In this document: positions 35,372 through 42,681 of the stretch, in pieces
Layout: each line of letters starts with the position of its first letter
Numbering within the stretch: the stretch's first letter is position 1
DNA from: Agromyces sp. S2-1-8
Lineage (GTDB): Bacteria > Actinomycetota > Actinomycetes > Actinomycetales > Microbacteriaceae
Direction: 5' to 3'
Length of the DNA: 64,000 bases
Assembly (NCBI RefSeq): GCF_021129215.1
Contig: NZ_JAJOLP010000002.1
Location: 19,624 to 83,623 of the forward strand
Position numbers and translations under genes: made by a program
The notes under the pieces: model-generated
What the model was told of the DNA's origin: nothing
The model's database searches: none
What the model saw: only the letters and a program-made list of their open reading frames with translations

Positions 35372-35809
35372 ATGGACGACGACTACTGGGCGCGATTCCC
35401 AGAAGCCCTCACGACGGCCGACGTCGCCCGCATCCTCAGAGTCGGTGAGAAGACTGCACTCCGTCGCCTCAGCGACGGCACCGTGCCCGGCTACCGCCTC
35501 AGCGACCGCTCATGGGTCATCTTCCGCGACGAGCTGCGCAGCATGCTCGAAGCCGTCAGCAACTGGGGCAATGGGACGCCGGTCGACGTCGATGTACTCG
35601 CCGACTACCCCGACGAGCTCGGCTACCGCGAGCTCATGCGGCTGCTCGGCAAGTCGAAGCCGACGATCTACGCGTGGCTCGACGACGCGACGATCCCCGG
35701 CCACCAGGTCAACGGACTCTGGGTCGTCTACCGCCACGAGCTCCGCGCAGCGCTCGACGCGAAGCGGAACAAGCCACGGGCAGAGCGACCCGCGGCCAGT
35801 TCGGATTAA
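35372..35809 (+). CDS. Protein with two excisionase-type HTH domains
   Basis: 145 residues. Two copies of the HTH_17 fold: ALTTADVARILRVGEKTALR with VPGYRLSDRSWVIFRDELR, and ELGYRELMRLLGKSKPTIYA with IPGHQVNGLWVVYRHELR. Two HTHs in one chain allow it to bind a pair of half-sites. Preceded by 115 bp without a gene. It could regulate the replication or transfer genes nearby, or act as a recombination accessory. Confidence 0.75.
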   Translation: MDDDYWARFPEALTTADVARILRVGEKTALRRLSDGTVPGYRLSDRSWVIFRDELRSMLEAVSNWGNGTPVDVDVLADYPDELGYRELMRLLGKSKPTIYAWLDDATIPGHQVNGLWVVYRHELRAALDAKRNKPRAERPAASSD

Positions 35810-35870
35810 TCCCCTCGACACGCCGCGCCAATTGGGTTTCGTTAACGAAAACGGCCGCTTGAATGAGCGC

Positions 35871-36095
35871 ATGGCAAGGAACGGGATTGGTCGGCCCTCG
35901 AAGGGCGACCGCGACGCATTTCTGACCAAGCCTGCCCGTCCCCTAGGCGAGCTCATCCGTGAGCAGGCCGATGCAGCGGGGATGGCGTATGGCGACTACA
36001 TTGCCGCGATCCTCGCGAAGGAGCTCGGTATGCCTGAATTCGCACCCACGCCGCCGAAGCCTCAGCGATTGGAGCTATCTCTCCCAGCCGCTTAA
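35871..36095 (+). CDS. Small basic/acidic DNA-binding candidate
   Basis: About 74 residues: GIGRPSKGDRDAFLTKPARP and then LGELIREQADAAGMAYGDYI, which has the look of a ribbon-helix-helix or plasmid copy-control protein (the GRPSKG start is usual for such proteins). No clear ribosome binding site; ATG 35871 is the first after the HTH gene. Followed by a hairpin. Confidence 0.55.
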   Translation: MARNGIGRPSKGDRDAFLTKPARPLGELIREQADAAGMAYGDYIAAILAKELGMPEFAPTPPKPQRLELSLPAA

Positions 36096-36102
36096 CCAGA
36101 AG

Positions 36103-36128
36103 TGGCCCGCCGCATAAGCGACGGGCCA
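36103..36128. terminator. Hairpin upstream of the replication gene
   Basis: TGGCCCG (36103-36109) and CGGGCCA (36122-36128) with one C-A mismatch and a further CGC/GCG, loop ATAA. It sits 8 bp after the stop at 36095. Confidence 0.65.
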
Positions 36129-36296
36129 TCTCCAAGATTTGAGCTCAAACCCTCTCAGCCGCCAAGCACGAGGTTCGAGCTATTTGCCCCTAAGGAGTTG
36201 CCGGGTCCGCCCGGAGGCTTCGCCATACCCAACTAAGGAGTTGTTGCAGCTATCGTACCTTCACAGTTCGGGGCGCGGTCTGGGATTGACCGCTAT

Positions 36297-38342
36297 TTGA
36301 CCCACGGCGTGTCGTCGACGAGCGACGACCCGTGGGAGCTCACCCGACACCTCAGCCCGCGCGGATCGGTCCGCGTCGACGCTGAGGGCTCGAACGACTA
36401 TTGGCTCACGCACTGCGTCGACGAGGACGCCCCCACGACCCCGTGGGCGATGAATCTCGCCGGCGCTGACGGCCGATACCGCTACGTCTGCTTCGACCTC
36501 GACGCGAAGAACGGCAATGCCGCCTACGACGCCTCGCGACTGTCCTACTGGCTCGACGAGCTCAACGTGCCGCACCTGGTCTGCATCTCTGGCCCGACCG
36601 GCGGCCGCCACGTCTGGATCGCCGTCGACGACGCTGGCGCCGACGCCGAGCTCGTCGCCACGATCGCTCACCTCGCAGCGCAGCTGCTCCCCTCGCTCGA
36701 CGTCAACCCGCTCGTGAACCCCGCGACCGGGTGCGTCCGCCCGCCGTACACGCCGCACCGTCGCGGCGGCCGCTCCGAGCCGCAGGGCGACGTCGCCGTG
36801 CTCGAGCACCAGGTCGACGTCGACCAGCTGCTCGAGCTGCGGACGTTCCTCGTCGACGCCGGCGCGAGCATCGCCCCGGCCCCGGTCAGCCTCGTCAAGG
36901 GCATGGCCCACGACGGCGCCGGGCACCCGCACCTCGTCGGCGCCAAGCGCGACGTGTCGGCGCGGATCCGTGAGCTGATCAACGCGGCCCCGGACGACGA
37001 CACCAGCCGCACCCTCGCCGCGGTGCTCGTCGGCTGCGCCCGCGCCCGCTGGCGCTACACCGACGTGCAGGCGATCGCCGAGCACTCTCCCGCTCTCGAG
37101 CACGCACGCAGCCGCCCGGGCGCGGCCGGCGCCCGCCACCCGCGCACGATTCACGACTCCGAGAAGACCCTCGCGGCCGAGTGGTCGCGCGCGGTCTTCT
37201 TCGCCGCGCAGAACCCGCCCGAGTTCGACGTCGAGGATCCCGAGTTCGTCGCCCGCGCGATCGCCGTCAGCCGCGCCGTGGGCGCCTGCCAGAGCCTCGC
37301 GGACACGAACCCCGGCCGATGGGGCCTCGACGGCGCCTCACGCGCCCAGCGCGGCGCCCAGGGCCGGCCGAGCCACCGCGCCGTGCTCGACGCGGTGTGC
37401 CTGTACCTCGTGCAGGCGGCACGCGCCGACGTCGAGGTCGACACCCGCCGGCTGTCGGCCGACACCGGCTACGGCCGCGAGGCGTGCCGCCTCGCCCTCG
37501 CAGCCCTCACCGCCCCCGACGTTGAGGACGATGCCGAGAGCGCGTGGCTCGTGCGCGTTGAGGACGCCCACGGCATCCACGGCGCACGGTTCCGACTCTC
37601 CGAACGGTTCTCCACAGAGGCAGGAGAACCGGAGTGGGCACAAGCAGCCATGCGCCCCGCGCCCACCGCGGCCCCGGCGGCCGCCCTGCGTACCTGGTGG
37701 ATTAACACTCTGAGCTCCCACTTGCAGGCGCTCGCACATGACGTGTTCGCCGCACCCGGAAGCTTGGGACGAACTGCAGGACGCGCCTACGCTCACCTGC
37801 CCGAGGAAGGAACAGCTGAGCCTGAGCAGGTGCAGCAGACGGCCGGCCTCACCCGACCCCAGCTGCAGCGCGCCCTCCGCCGACTCCACCGAGCCGGCCT
37901 CGCGACCCGAACCCCTGCCGGTTGGGCCCGCCCGGAGCCGGACGCCCGGACCGCGGCCGCCGTCGAGCTCGGCGTCGACGGCTTCCTGCTCGAGCGTGCA
38001 TGGCGCTACGACCTCGAGCGCGCCCGCTGGACGGCATGGTGCGACGAGGTGACCTGGCTGAAACGCCGCCGGAAGCCCCGACGCGGCTCACGCCACGGCC
38101 GCGGCCCCGGAGACGTCGCCCTATTCGGATCCGCCCGCCCCCGACGCCGCTACGCCCGAACCCCTGACGGCCGACCCGACCACCGAGCCGAACTCGCCCT
38201 CGCCGCGACCCGCGTCGACCTGCCGGCCGAGCAGAGCTGGCGCACCCGGCCGTGGACGGCCGCGCACCTCGCAAGCGACACACTCAACGAGATTCGAGCC
38301 GCTGCTACCGAGCCGGATCGCGTGCCCGCGACCGTCAGCTGA
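36297..38342 (+). CDS. Replication initiator / primase-like (AEP) protein
   Basis: 681 residues. Residues ~30-150 resemble the archaeo-eukaryotic primase fold: CFDLDAKNG (acidic metal site) and CISGPTGGRHVWIAV (the GGxH motif). The Arg-rich C-terminal half carries HTH-like parts (LTRPQLQRALRRLHRAGLAT, at ~535) for origin binding. Plasmid replication proteins of actinobacteria have this build. TTG 36297 is the first usual start, but the in-frame IVPSQFGARSGIDRY before it looks conserved and an AAGGAG lies at 36235-36240, so an ATC or ATT start is possible. CTAAGGAGTTG occurs twice upstream (36190, 36233). Confidence 0.75.
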   Translation: MTHGVSSTSDDPWELTRHLSPRGSVRVDAEGSNDYWLTHCVDEDAPTTPWAMNLAGADGRYRYVCFDLDAKNGNAAYDASRLSYWLDELNVPHLVCISGPTGGRHVWIAVDDAGADAELVATIAHLAAQLLPSLDVNPLVNPATGCVRPPYTPHRRGGRSEPQGDVAVLEHQVDVDQLLELRTFLVDAGASIAPAPVSLVKGMAHDGAGHPHLVGAKRDVSARIRELINAAPDDDTSRTLAAVLVGCARARWRYTDVQAIAEHSPALEHARSRPGAAGARHPRTIHDSEKTLAAEWSRAVFFAAQNPPEFDVEDPEFVARAIAVSRAVGACQSLADTNPGRWGLDGASRAQRGAQGRPSHRAVLDAVCLYLVQAARADVEVDTRRLSADTGYGREACRLALAALTAPDVEDDAESAWLVRVEDAHGIHGARFRLSERFSTEAGEPEWAQAAMRPAPTAAPAAALRTWWINTLSSHLQALAHDVFAAPGSLGRTAGRAYAHLPEEGTAEPEQVQQTAGLTRPQLQRALRRLHRAGLATRTPAGWARPEPDARTAAAVELGVDGFLLERAWRYDLERARWTAWCDEVTWLKRRRKPRRGSRHGRGPGDVALFGSARPRRRYARTPDGRPDHRAELALAATRVDLPAEQSWRTRPWTAAHLASDTLNEIRAAATEPDRVPATVS

Positions 38343-38455
38343 GCGGCCACCCTCGACTCCAATGTGCACAGCCCAGCTATCCCAGGGCTCGCCTGCACAC
38401 AGTGGGACGACGGGACCCGGCCGCACTCCCCCGTGCCGGCGCTCGGCGCCGGCTA

Positions 38456-38686
38456 CTACCCCACGAGCTCGTCGAAGAACTTCTGCCAGGCGGCATCCGC
38501 GTCGGCCGCCGAGGCGTGGTCGCCCAGGTTCACCCTGTGCAGGCCCATGCCCTCGATCTTCAGCTCAGCCCGCAGCTGCACGCCCTCGCCCGTCGACTGA
38601 TCGAGGCGCGCCACCGTCGTGACGTGCTCGGGGTTCACCCACAGGGTGGGCCGGCCGTCGCTGCCAGGAAGCGGGATCAGCTTCAT
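38456..38686 (-). CDS. Small conserved-looking protein, beta-rich
   Basis: 76 residues. MKLIPLPGSDGRPTLWVNPE and HVTTVARL recall small beta-hairpin proteins of the FlbD type, then an AELKIEGMGLHRVNLGDHAS part and an acidic tail. Alone on the minus strand between the replication gene and the parB leader. No assigned function. Confidence 0.5.
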   Translation of the reverse strand: MKLIPLPGSDGRPTLWVNPEHVTTVARLDQSTGEGVQLRAELKIEGMGLHRVNLGDHASAADADAAWQKFFDELVG

Positions 38687-38731
38687 GGCCCGAAGCCTAA
38701 TGAGGAGCCGCTGCGCGGCACTGCATTTCTG

Positions 38732-38906
38732 CGTTTTGTTTGCCTTTCCGGCCGATCATCGTAGCTCCCTCCCGTGTCTACACTCCGGGCTTTCGCGGCA
38801 TATCCTCCCTCGGTCGCAAGCTCCCTCAGTCCGGTATTCCACGACCCTCCGCTCCGGCCCTCCCGGTCGCTATCGATTTCTCTCGCCGGAAGGCAAACAA
38901 AAACGG
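38732..38906 (+). promoter_or_regulatory. Structured leader A upstream of parB
   Basis: About 175 nt, closed by a long stem: GTTTTGTTTGCCTTTCCGGC (left, from 38733) pairs with GCCGGAAGGCAAACAAAAAC (from 38885). Three interior blocks of 22, 23 and 18 nt (38746-38767, 38785-38807, 38830-38847) are identical to leader B at 41449-41613. The ribosome binding site of parB follows at 38917, 20 nt after the right arm. Could be a cis-acting RNA or a DNA site. Confidence 0.75.
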
Positions 38907-38927
38907 TTGACAACGAAGGAGAGAACA

Positions 38928-40430
38928 ATGGCAACCGAAATCACCACCCGTACCGCTGGGGCCGTCGAGCACATCGACCCGCAGAGCATCGTCATCGAGG
39001 CCAACGTGCGCCCCGGCGACACCATGAAGCCGCTGACGAAGGAGTTCATCGCGACGATCCGCGAGCACGGCGTCGTCATGCCCGTGCACGGCTACCGCGA
39101 CGAGCAGGGCAACGTGCTCGTGCGGATGGGCCAGCGCCGCACCCTCGCCGCCCGCGAGGCGGGCCTCGCGACCATCCCCGTCTACATCGTCGACGGCGAC
39201 CAGAGCACCGCCCGCCGCATCATCGACCAGTTGATCGAGAACGAGCAGCGCTCCGACCTGACCGAGGCCGAGCGGTCGGCGGCATGGCAGCAACTCGCGT
39301 TCGAGGGCATGACCCCCAACAAGATCGCGAAGTCGACCGGCACGAAGGTCGAGCGCGTGAAGCAGGGCCTCGCCGTCGCCGACAACGCCGTGGCGACCGC
39401 AGCCGTCGTCGAGCACGAAATCGATCTGGCGCAGGCCGCCACGCTCATCGAGTTCGAGGACTCCCCCGAGATCGTCGCCGAACTGATCGAGGTCGCCAAG
39501 ACCGACCCCGAGCAGTTCCAGCACGCCGCCCAGCGCGCCCGATCCGCTCGCGAGATCGCGGCGAAGATCGAGGAGCACGCCGTACCGCTGCGGGAAGCTG
39601 GGTTCGAAGTGCTCACCGAGCGCCCCCGCTGGGACAACGAGGACTATCTGGATCTGTACCGGCTCACCACCGCCGAGGGCGAGCGGGTCGACCGCGACAC
39701 CCTCGCGACCCTTGACGGGCGCGCCGTGCTCATCACCGGCATGTGGCGCGTCGACGACACGCCCCGGTTCGAGTACTTCCTGCGCGGCTGGAAGGAGGCG
39801 GGCTACCGCGCCGCCAGCGCCGAGCGCGCCAGCAGCAACAAGGGGCCGATGACCGACGAGCAGAAGGCCCAGCGCAAGGCGCTCGTCGCCAACAACAAGG
39901 CGTGGGCGGCGGCCGAGGTCGTGCGCCGCGAATGGCTCGCCACGTTCATGAGCCGCAAGACGCTGCCGAAGGACGCCGCCCAGTTCATCGCCCGTGGCCT
40001 CACGTTCCACCGAGGCGACGTGTACCGGGCGATGCAGGAGGGCAACAGCCTCGCCCACACGCTGCTCGGGATCGACCCCGGATCGGGCTGGCGGGCCGAC
40101 AAGCTCGCCGAGTTCGTCACCGCCAACCCGACCAAGGCGCAGCACGTCAGCCTCGCGATCGTGCTCGGCGGGATCGAGGACAACACCGATCGGGGCGCGT
40201 GGCGCTACCCCGAAGCCGACAAGGCCGCGTACCTCGCCCAGATCGCCGCGTGGGGGTACACCCTCTCCGAGGTCGAGCAACTGGTGATCGACGGCGCAGC
40301 CGAGAAGGCGACCGCGCGCGCCGAGGCAGCAGCCGCTCGTGCCGAGGCTGGCGACGACGAGGAACCCGAGGTCGAGGTCGAGGACTTCGAAGCCGACGAC
40401 TTCGCCGATGAGTTCGACTACGAGGACTGA
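38928..40430 (+). CDS. ParB/RepB/Spo0J-family partition protein
   Basis: 500 residues, longer than chromosomal ParB. N-terminal ParB nuclease-like/CTPase domain: ANVRPGDTMKPLTKEFIATI, GVVMPVHGYRDEQGNVLVRM and GQRRTLAAREAG (GQRR where GERR is usual). The HTH follows at ~130 (MTPNKIAKSTGTKVERVKQGL). The C-terminal half is long, helical and ends in an Asp/Glu tail. GAAGGAGAG 5 nt before the ATG fixes the start. The nearest ParA is 2.2 kb downstream and has its own RHH partner, so this ParB may act with another ATPase or as a regulator; such long versions are common on actinobacterial plasmids. Confidence 0.88.
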   Translation: MATEITTRTAGAVEHIDPQSIVIEANVRPGDTMKPLTKEFIATIREHGVVMPVHGYRDEQGNVLVRMGQRRTLAAREAGLATIPVYIVDGDQSTARRIIDQLIENEQRSDLTEAERSAAWQQLAFEGMTPNKIAKSTGTKVERVKQGLAVADNAVATAAVVEHEIDLAQAATLIEFEDSPEIVAELIEVAKTDPEQFQHAAQRARSAREIAAKIEEHAVPLREAGFEVLTERPRWDNEDYLDLYRLTTAEGERVDRDTLATLDGRAVLITGMWRVDDTPRFEYFLRGWKEAGYRAASAERASSNKGPMTDEQKAQRKALVANNKAWAAAEVVRREWLATFMSRKTLPKDAAQFIARGLTFHRGDVYRAMQEGNSLAHTLLGIDPGSGWRADKLAEFVTANPTKAQHVSLAIVLGGIEDNTDRGAWRYPEADKAAYLAQIAAWGYTLSEVEQLVIDGAAEKATARAEAAAARAEAGDDEEPEVEVEDFEADDFADEFDYED

Positions 40431-40445
40431 CCGAACAGGCCGGGG

Positions 40446-40468
40446 GCGGATTCTGGGGATCGTCGCAA
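40446..40468. repeat. Second copy of the GGCGGATTCTGGGGATCG motif
   Basis: Same 18-nt core as at 19469-19486, extended by a near-identical GCAACAC on the 3' side. It lies just after parB and before the convergent terminator. Confidence 0.6.
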
Positions 40469-40483
40469 CACAACAAACAGAAC

Positions 40484-40524
40484 GCGGGGCCGGCAGGCTA
40501 GAGAACCTAGCCTGCCGGCCCCGC
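40484..40524. terminator. 18-bp perfect convergent terminator
   Basis: GCGGGGCCGGCAGGCTAG (40484-40501) and CTAGCCTGCCGGCCCCGC (40507-40524), loop AGAAC. It lies between parB on the plus strand and the DUF2283 gene on the minus strand and can stop both. Confidence 0.85.
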
Positions 40525-40536
40525 TTCAGTTGAACC

Positions 40537-40752
40537 TTATGCCTCTAGTGAGCCGTTCAGCACTTCACGAGTGAACACCTTCGATGCCTCGAGGATCTCG
40601 ATTCCGATGAGTGTGCCATCGGCTCGATAGTCGAGCGCGACGTCCGACTCATGGAGTCGACCTTCGACAGAGTGATCGACGTCGCCATCGGCGATGTGTT
40701 CTACGAGCTGCAGGTACGCAGCGTCTACCTCTGGGTCGTACTGGAACTTCAT
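40537..40752 (-). CDS. DUF2283 protein, possible antitoxin
   Basis: 71 residues. KFQYDPEVDAAYLQLVE, then LDYRADGTLIGIEILEAS, are the DUF2283 signature. This family is often found beside DUF4258 genes in pairs that look like toxin-antitoxin modules, with DUF2283 the presumed antitoxin. Its ATG overlaps the stop of the DUF4258-like gene (ATGA). Confidence 0.75.
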   Translation of the reverse strand: MKFQYDPEVDAAYLQLVEHIADGDVDHSVEGRLHESDVALDYRADGTLIGIEILEASKVFTREVLNGSLEA

Positions 40753-40967
40753 ACGCCGCCGCCACCTCCACCGCCGCCCGTCTTGATCACGGTAATCACA
40801 TTGCCAGTCTTGCTGTTCACTCGCACCGTGATACTGCCCGACCGCACCGATGTCACGCCGTTCTGCCGCGAAATCACCTTGCCCTCATTCAGGATGCGCT
40901 TCACCGTCGGCCGAGGCCACAACCCCGTGACCGTCGCGAACCGTATCGAGAAGATCGCCGCCGACAT
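40749..40967 (-). CDS. DUF4258-like protein with a replaced N-terminus
   Basis: 72 residues. The C-terminal part (PTVKRILNEGKVISRQNGVT and VRVNSKTGNVITVIKT) resembles DUF4258, usually 80-100 residues. The N-terminal ~20 residues (MSAAIFSIRFATVTGLWPR) are antisense to the adjoining DUF3560 gene, so the original N-terminus was lost at a junction near 40905-40922 and a new ATG is used. Ends in GGGGGGGGV. Possibly inactive. Confidence 0.6.
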   Translation of the reverse strand: MSAAIFSIRFATVTGLWPRPTVKRILNEGKVISRQNGVTSVRSGSITVRVNSKTGNVITVIKTGGGGGGGGV

Positions 40968-41313
40968 CCGTCGGATCGAGCGCGAGATTCAGGCCGACCG
41001 CTACGACGCTGAGACCGGCTACCAGCCCGCGAGCGACGAGCTCAAGGCCGCCCGCGCCAAGCGGGCCGCGCCCCGGCTCGCCGAGCTGCGCGACCAGCAC
41101 GAATACTGGGAAGGCGTGCGCGCCGAGCAGATCGCAGACGGCACCGCGACCGGCTACACCCGCGAGCAGATCCAGAAGGGCGACCTGGTGAAGATCCGCG
41201 GTCAATGGCGCGAAGTCGTGCGCGCCAACCCCAAGACGGTGAGCGTGACGACCGGCTACAGCTGGACCGACACCGCGCCCTATGCCGAGATCCAGGAGCA
41301 CAAGCGCCCCTAG
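40908..41313 (+). pseudogene. C-terminal part of a DUF3560 gene
   Basis: From NPVTVANRIEKIAADIRRIE on, the frame matches the C-terminus of DUF3560 proteins: EYWEGVRAEQIADGTATGYT, then QKGDLVKIRGQWREVVRANP and SVTTGYSWTDTAPY. Full-length members are several hundred residues. The 5' part is missing at the junction with the DUF4258-like gene. The frame continues upstream in antisense to that gene, with a Pro run, which is not real protein. No start can be assigned. Confidence 0.75.
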
Positions 41314-41448
41314 CCCGAGGCGGCGGGCCGGCCCGGCGAGGCCGGCCCGCGAGGGGCGACCCCCTCGCGCTCCCCCGCCAGCGGCCACAGGCCGCAGCCC
41401 GGCACGGAGGCCGGGCGATGAGGCCGCTCTGCGGCCCGCCCCTTCGGC

Positions 41449-41613
41449 GTTTGTTCGCCATTCCGGCCGATCATCGTAGCTCGCTCCGCCGGCTACGCGC
41501 CGGGCTTTCGCGGCATATCCTCACTCGCTGCGCTCGCTCCGGTATTCCACGACCCAGCACTCCGCCGGCTCCCGCTCGCAATCGATTCTCTTGCCGGAAC
41601 GGCAAACAAAACG
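41449..41613 (+). promoter_or_regulatory. Structured leader B upstream of the DUF6573 gene
   Basis: Same architecture as leader A. Left arm GTTTGTTCGCCATTCCGGC (41449-41467) pairs with right arm GCCGGAACGGCAAACAAAAC (41593-41612), with paired changes relative to A. Interior blocks at 41461-41482, 41500-41522 and 41538-41555 are identical to A, and the spacing from the first to the second block is 39 nt in both. GAAGGAGAG follows at 41621 before the ATG at 41635. Confidence 0.75.
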
Positions 41614-41634
41614 GTTGAGAGAAGGAGAGAGCTC

Positions 41635-42054
41635 ATGACCACCACTTCCGCAGACTTCTGGGCCGACGCTCGGGTCATTCATGCCTACACGCGGGCGCAG
41701 GCGCTCGTCGACGGCGTGCTCGTCGACGCGACCGACACCGCCCGTCAGGCCGGGTACACCGTGCCAGTCGCCCTCACGCGCGGCGCATGGGCGGCCGCCG
41801 TCGAGTGGAGCCGCGACGACGGCCTGCAGGACGAGGCCGGGCGACTCTGGGACGTGCTCTGGATGGGCCTGCACGCCGCGAAGCGCTCAGGCCGAGGCCA
41901 GAACCGCGTCGAGTACACCGTGCACGTCGTGCCCAACGACGACGACGGAGCATCCGGCTACAGCCGGGCATCCGTCGTCACCCTCGCCCTGCACATCGGC
42001 CCCGGCGACAACGCCGAGCCCGTCATGACGATCATGCTCCCCAACGAGGACTGA
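41635..42054 (+). CDS. DUF6573-like protein
   Basis: 139 residues. ARVIHAYTRAQALVDGVLVD, TARQAGYTVPVALTRGAWAA and WDVLWMGLHAAKR match the DUF6573 pattern known from actinobacterial mobile elements. The rest (YTVHVVPNDDD, IGPGDNAEPVMTIMLPNED) is conserved-looking. The start is fixed by GAAGGAGAG, 6 nt upstream, at the end of leader B. Function unknown. Confidence 0.75.
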   Translation: MTTTSADFWADARVIHAYTRAQALVDGVLVDATDTARQAGYTVPVALTRGAWAAAVEWSRDDGLQDEAGRLWDVLWMGLHAAKRSGRGQNRVEYTVHVVPNDDDGASGYSRASVVTLALHIGPGDNAEPVMTIMLPNED

Positions 42055-42086
42055 CCGCCGAACCCACTTCATCGAAGGAGCCGACC

Positions 42087-42419
42087 ATGCCCGTCAAGAC
42101 CATCGACGTCACGCCCAGCCCCGCGCAGTACGTCACCCTGATCCGCCACCTGTTCACCAACGTCTACCCCGTCGAGCACCAGCAGCTCACGCGCTACCAG
42201 CTCATCACCGCCTGGCACGCCGTCGAGCGCGACGCCCGCGCCCCGCACGCCGACGTGGCGACCCTCCCCCGGCCGCTGCTCGTCGAGCTCGCGAAGCTCC
42301 GCGTCGCCCAGGCCGCTGTCATCCCCGACTACCCCATCACCGAGGCGACCACCTACTCCGAGCTCAACACCATCGACCCGATGCCCGAGCTCGAGGCGAT
42401 CGCGAAGGCCAGCCTCTAA
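42087..42419 (+). CDS. Hypothetical protein in the DUF6573 operon
   Basis: 110 residues. The ribosome binding site GAAGGAG (42074-42080) is 6 nt from the ATG. MPVKTIDVTPSPAQYVTLIR and LRVAQAAVIPDYPITEATTY suggest a compact alpha/beta protein. No family recognised. It lies 32 nt after the DUF6573 stop and before a strong terminator. Confidence 0.6.
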   Translation: MPVKTIDVTPSPAQYVTLIRHLFTNVYPVEHQQLTRYQLITAWHAVERDARAPHADVATLPRPLLVELAKLRVAQAAVIPDYPITEATTYSELNTIDPMPELEAIAKASL

Positions 42420-42431
42420 GCCGAGCCGCCC

Positions 42432-42456
42432 GTGAGGGGGCCGCCGGCCCCCTCAC
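42432..42456. terminator. 11-bp perfect hairpin
   Basis: GTGAGGGGGCC, loop GCC, GGCCCCCTCAC. It ends the DUF6573 unit 16 bp before the 9-bp repeat array begins. Confidence 0.75.
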
Positions 42457-42471
42457 ACTCCCCCGACAAAT

Positions 42472-42669
42472 ACTTGCATTAAAATTAACGCAAGTAATGT
42501 TTGCAATACTGACAACGTGTGTAATACTGATAATGCAGATAATGCAAGTAACGCCTGCAACGCTGGCAACACTTAAAACACTTGCAACGCTGGCAACGCT
42601 CGCAACGCAATCAAAACACGCAACGCAAGTAACGCACCGAACACTGACAACGCTGGTATCACTTGCAAT
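42472..42669 (+). repeat. 22 unspaced 9-bp repeats upstream of parA, centromere-like
   Basis: The 198 bp divide exactly into 22 units of 9 bp. Examples are ACTTGCAAC, GCTGGCAAC (twice), GCAAGTAAC (twice), ACTGACAAC (twice), GCAAGTAAT, ACTTGCAAT. Consensus is roughly R-C-N-N-R-Y-A-A-Y; AAC or AAT closes nearly every unit. The array is much richer in A/T than its surroundings. It stops at the parA ribosome binding site. Unspaced direct repeats in front of a ParA gene with an RHH partner are the layout of type Ib partition sites (compare the 7-bp heptads of omega), here with a 9-bp period. Confidence 0.85.
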
Positions 42670-42681
42670 AAGGAGAGCCGA

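Noticed and set aside
36261..37154. Minus-strand frame over the replication gene
   Set aside because: Shadow of a GC-rich gene; no motif on that strand.
38826..40280. 484-codon frame on the minus strand opposite parB
   Set aside because: Low-complexity Gly/Leu/Val composition typical of a GC-rich antisense shadow; parB has a ribosome binding site and family motifs.
42472..42669. CRISPR array
   Set aside because: Units are 9 bp without spacers, and no cas gene is present in the window.
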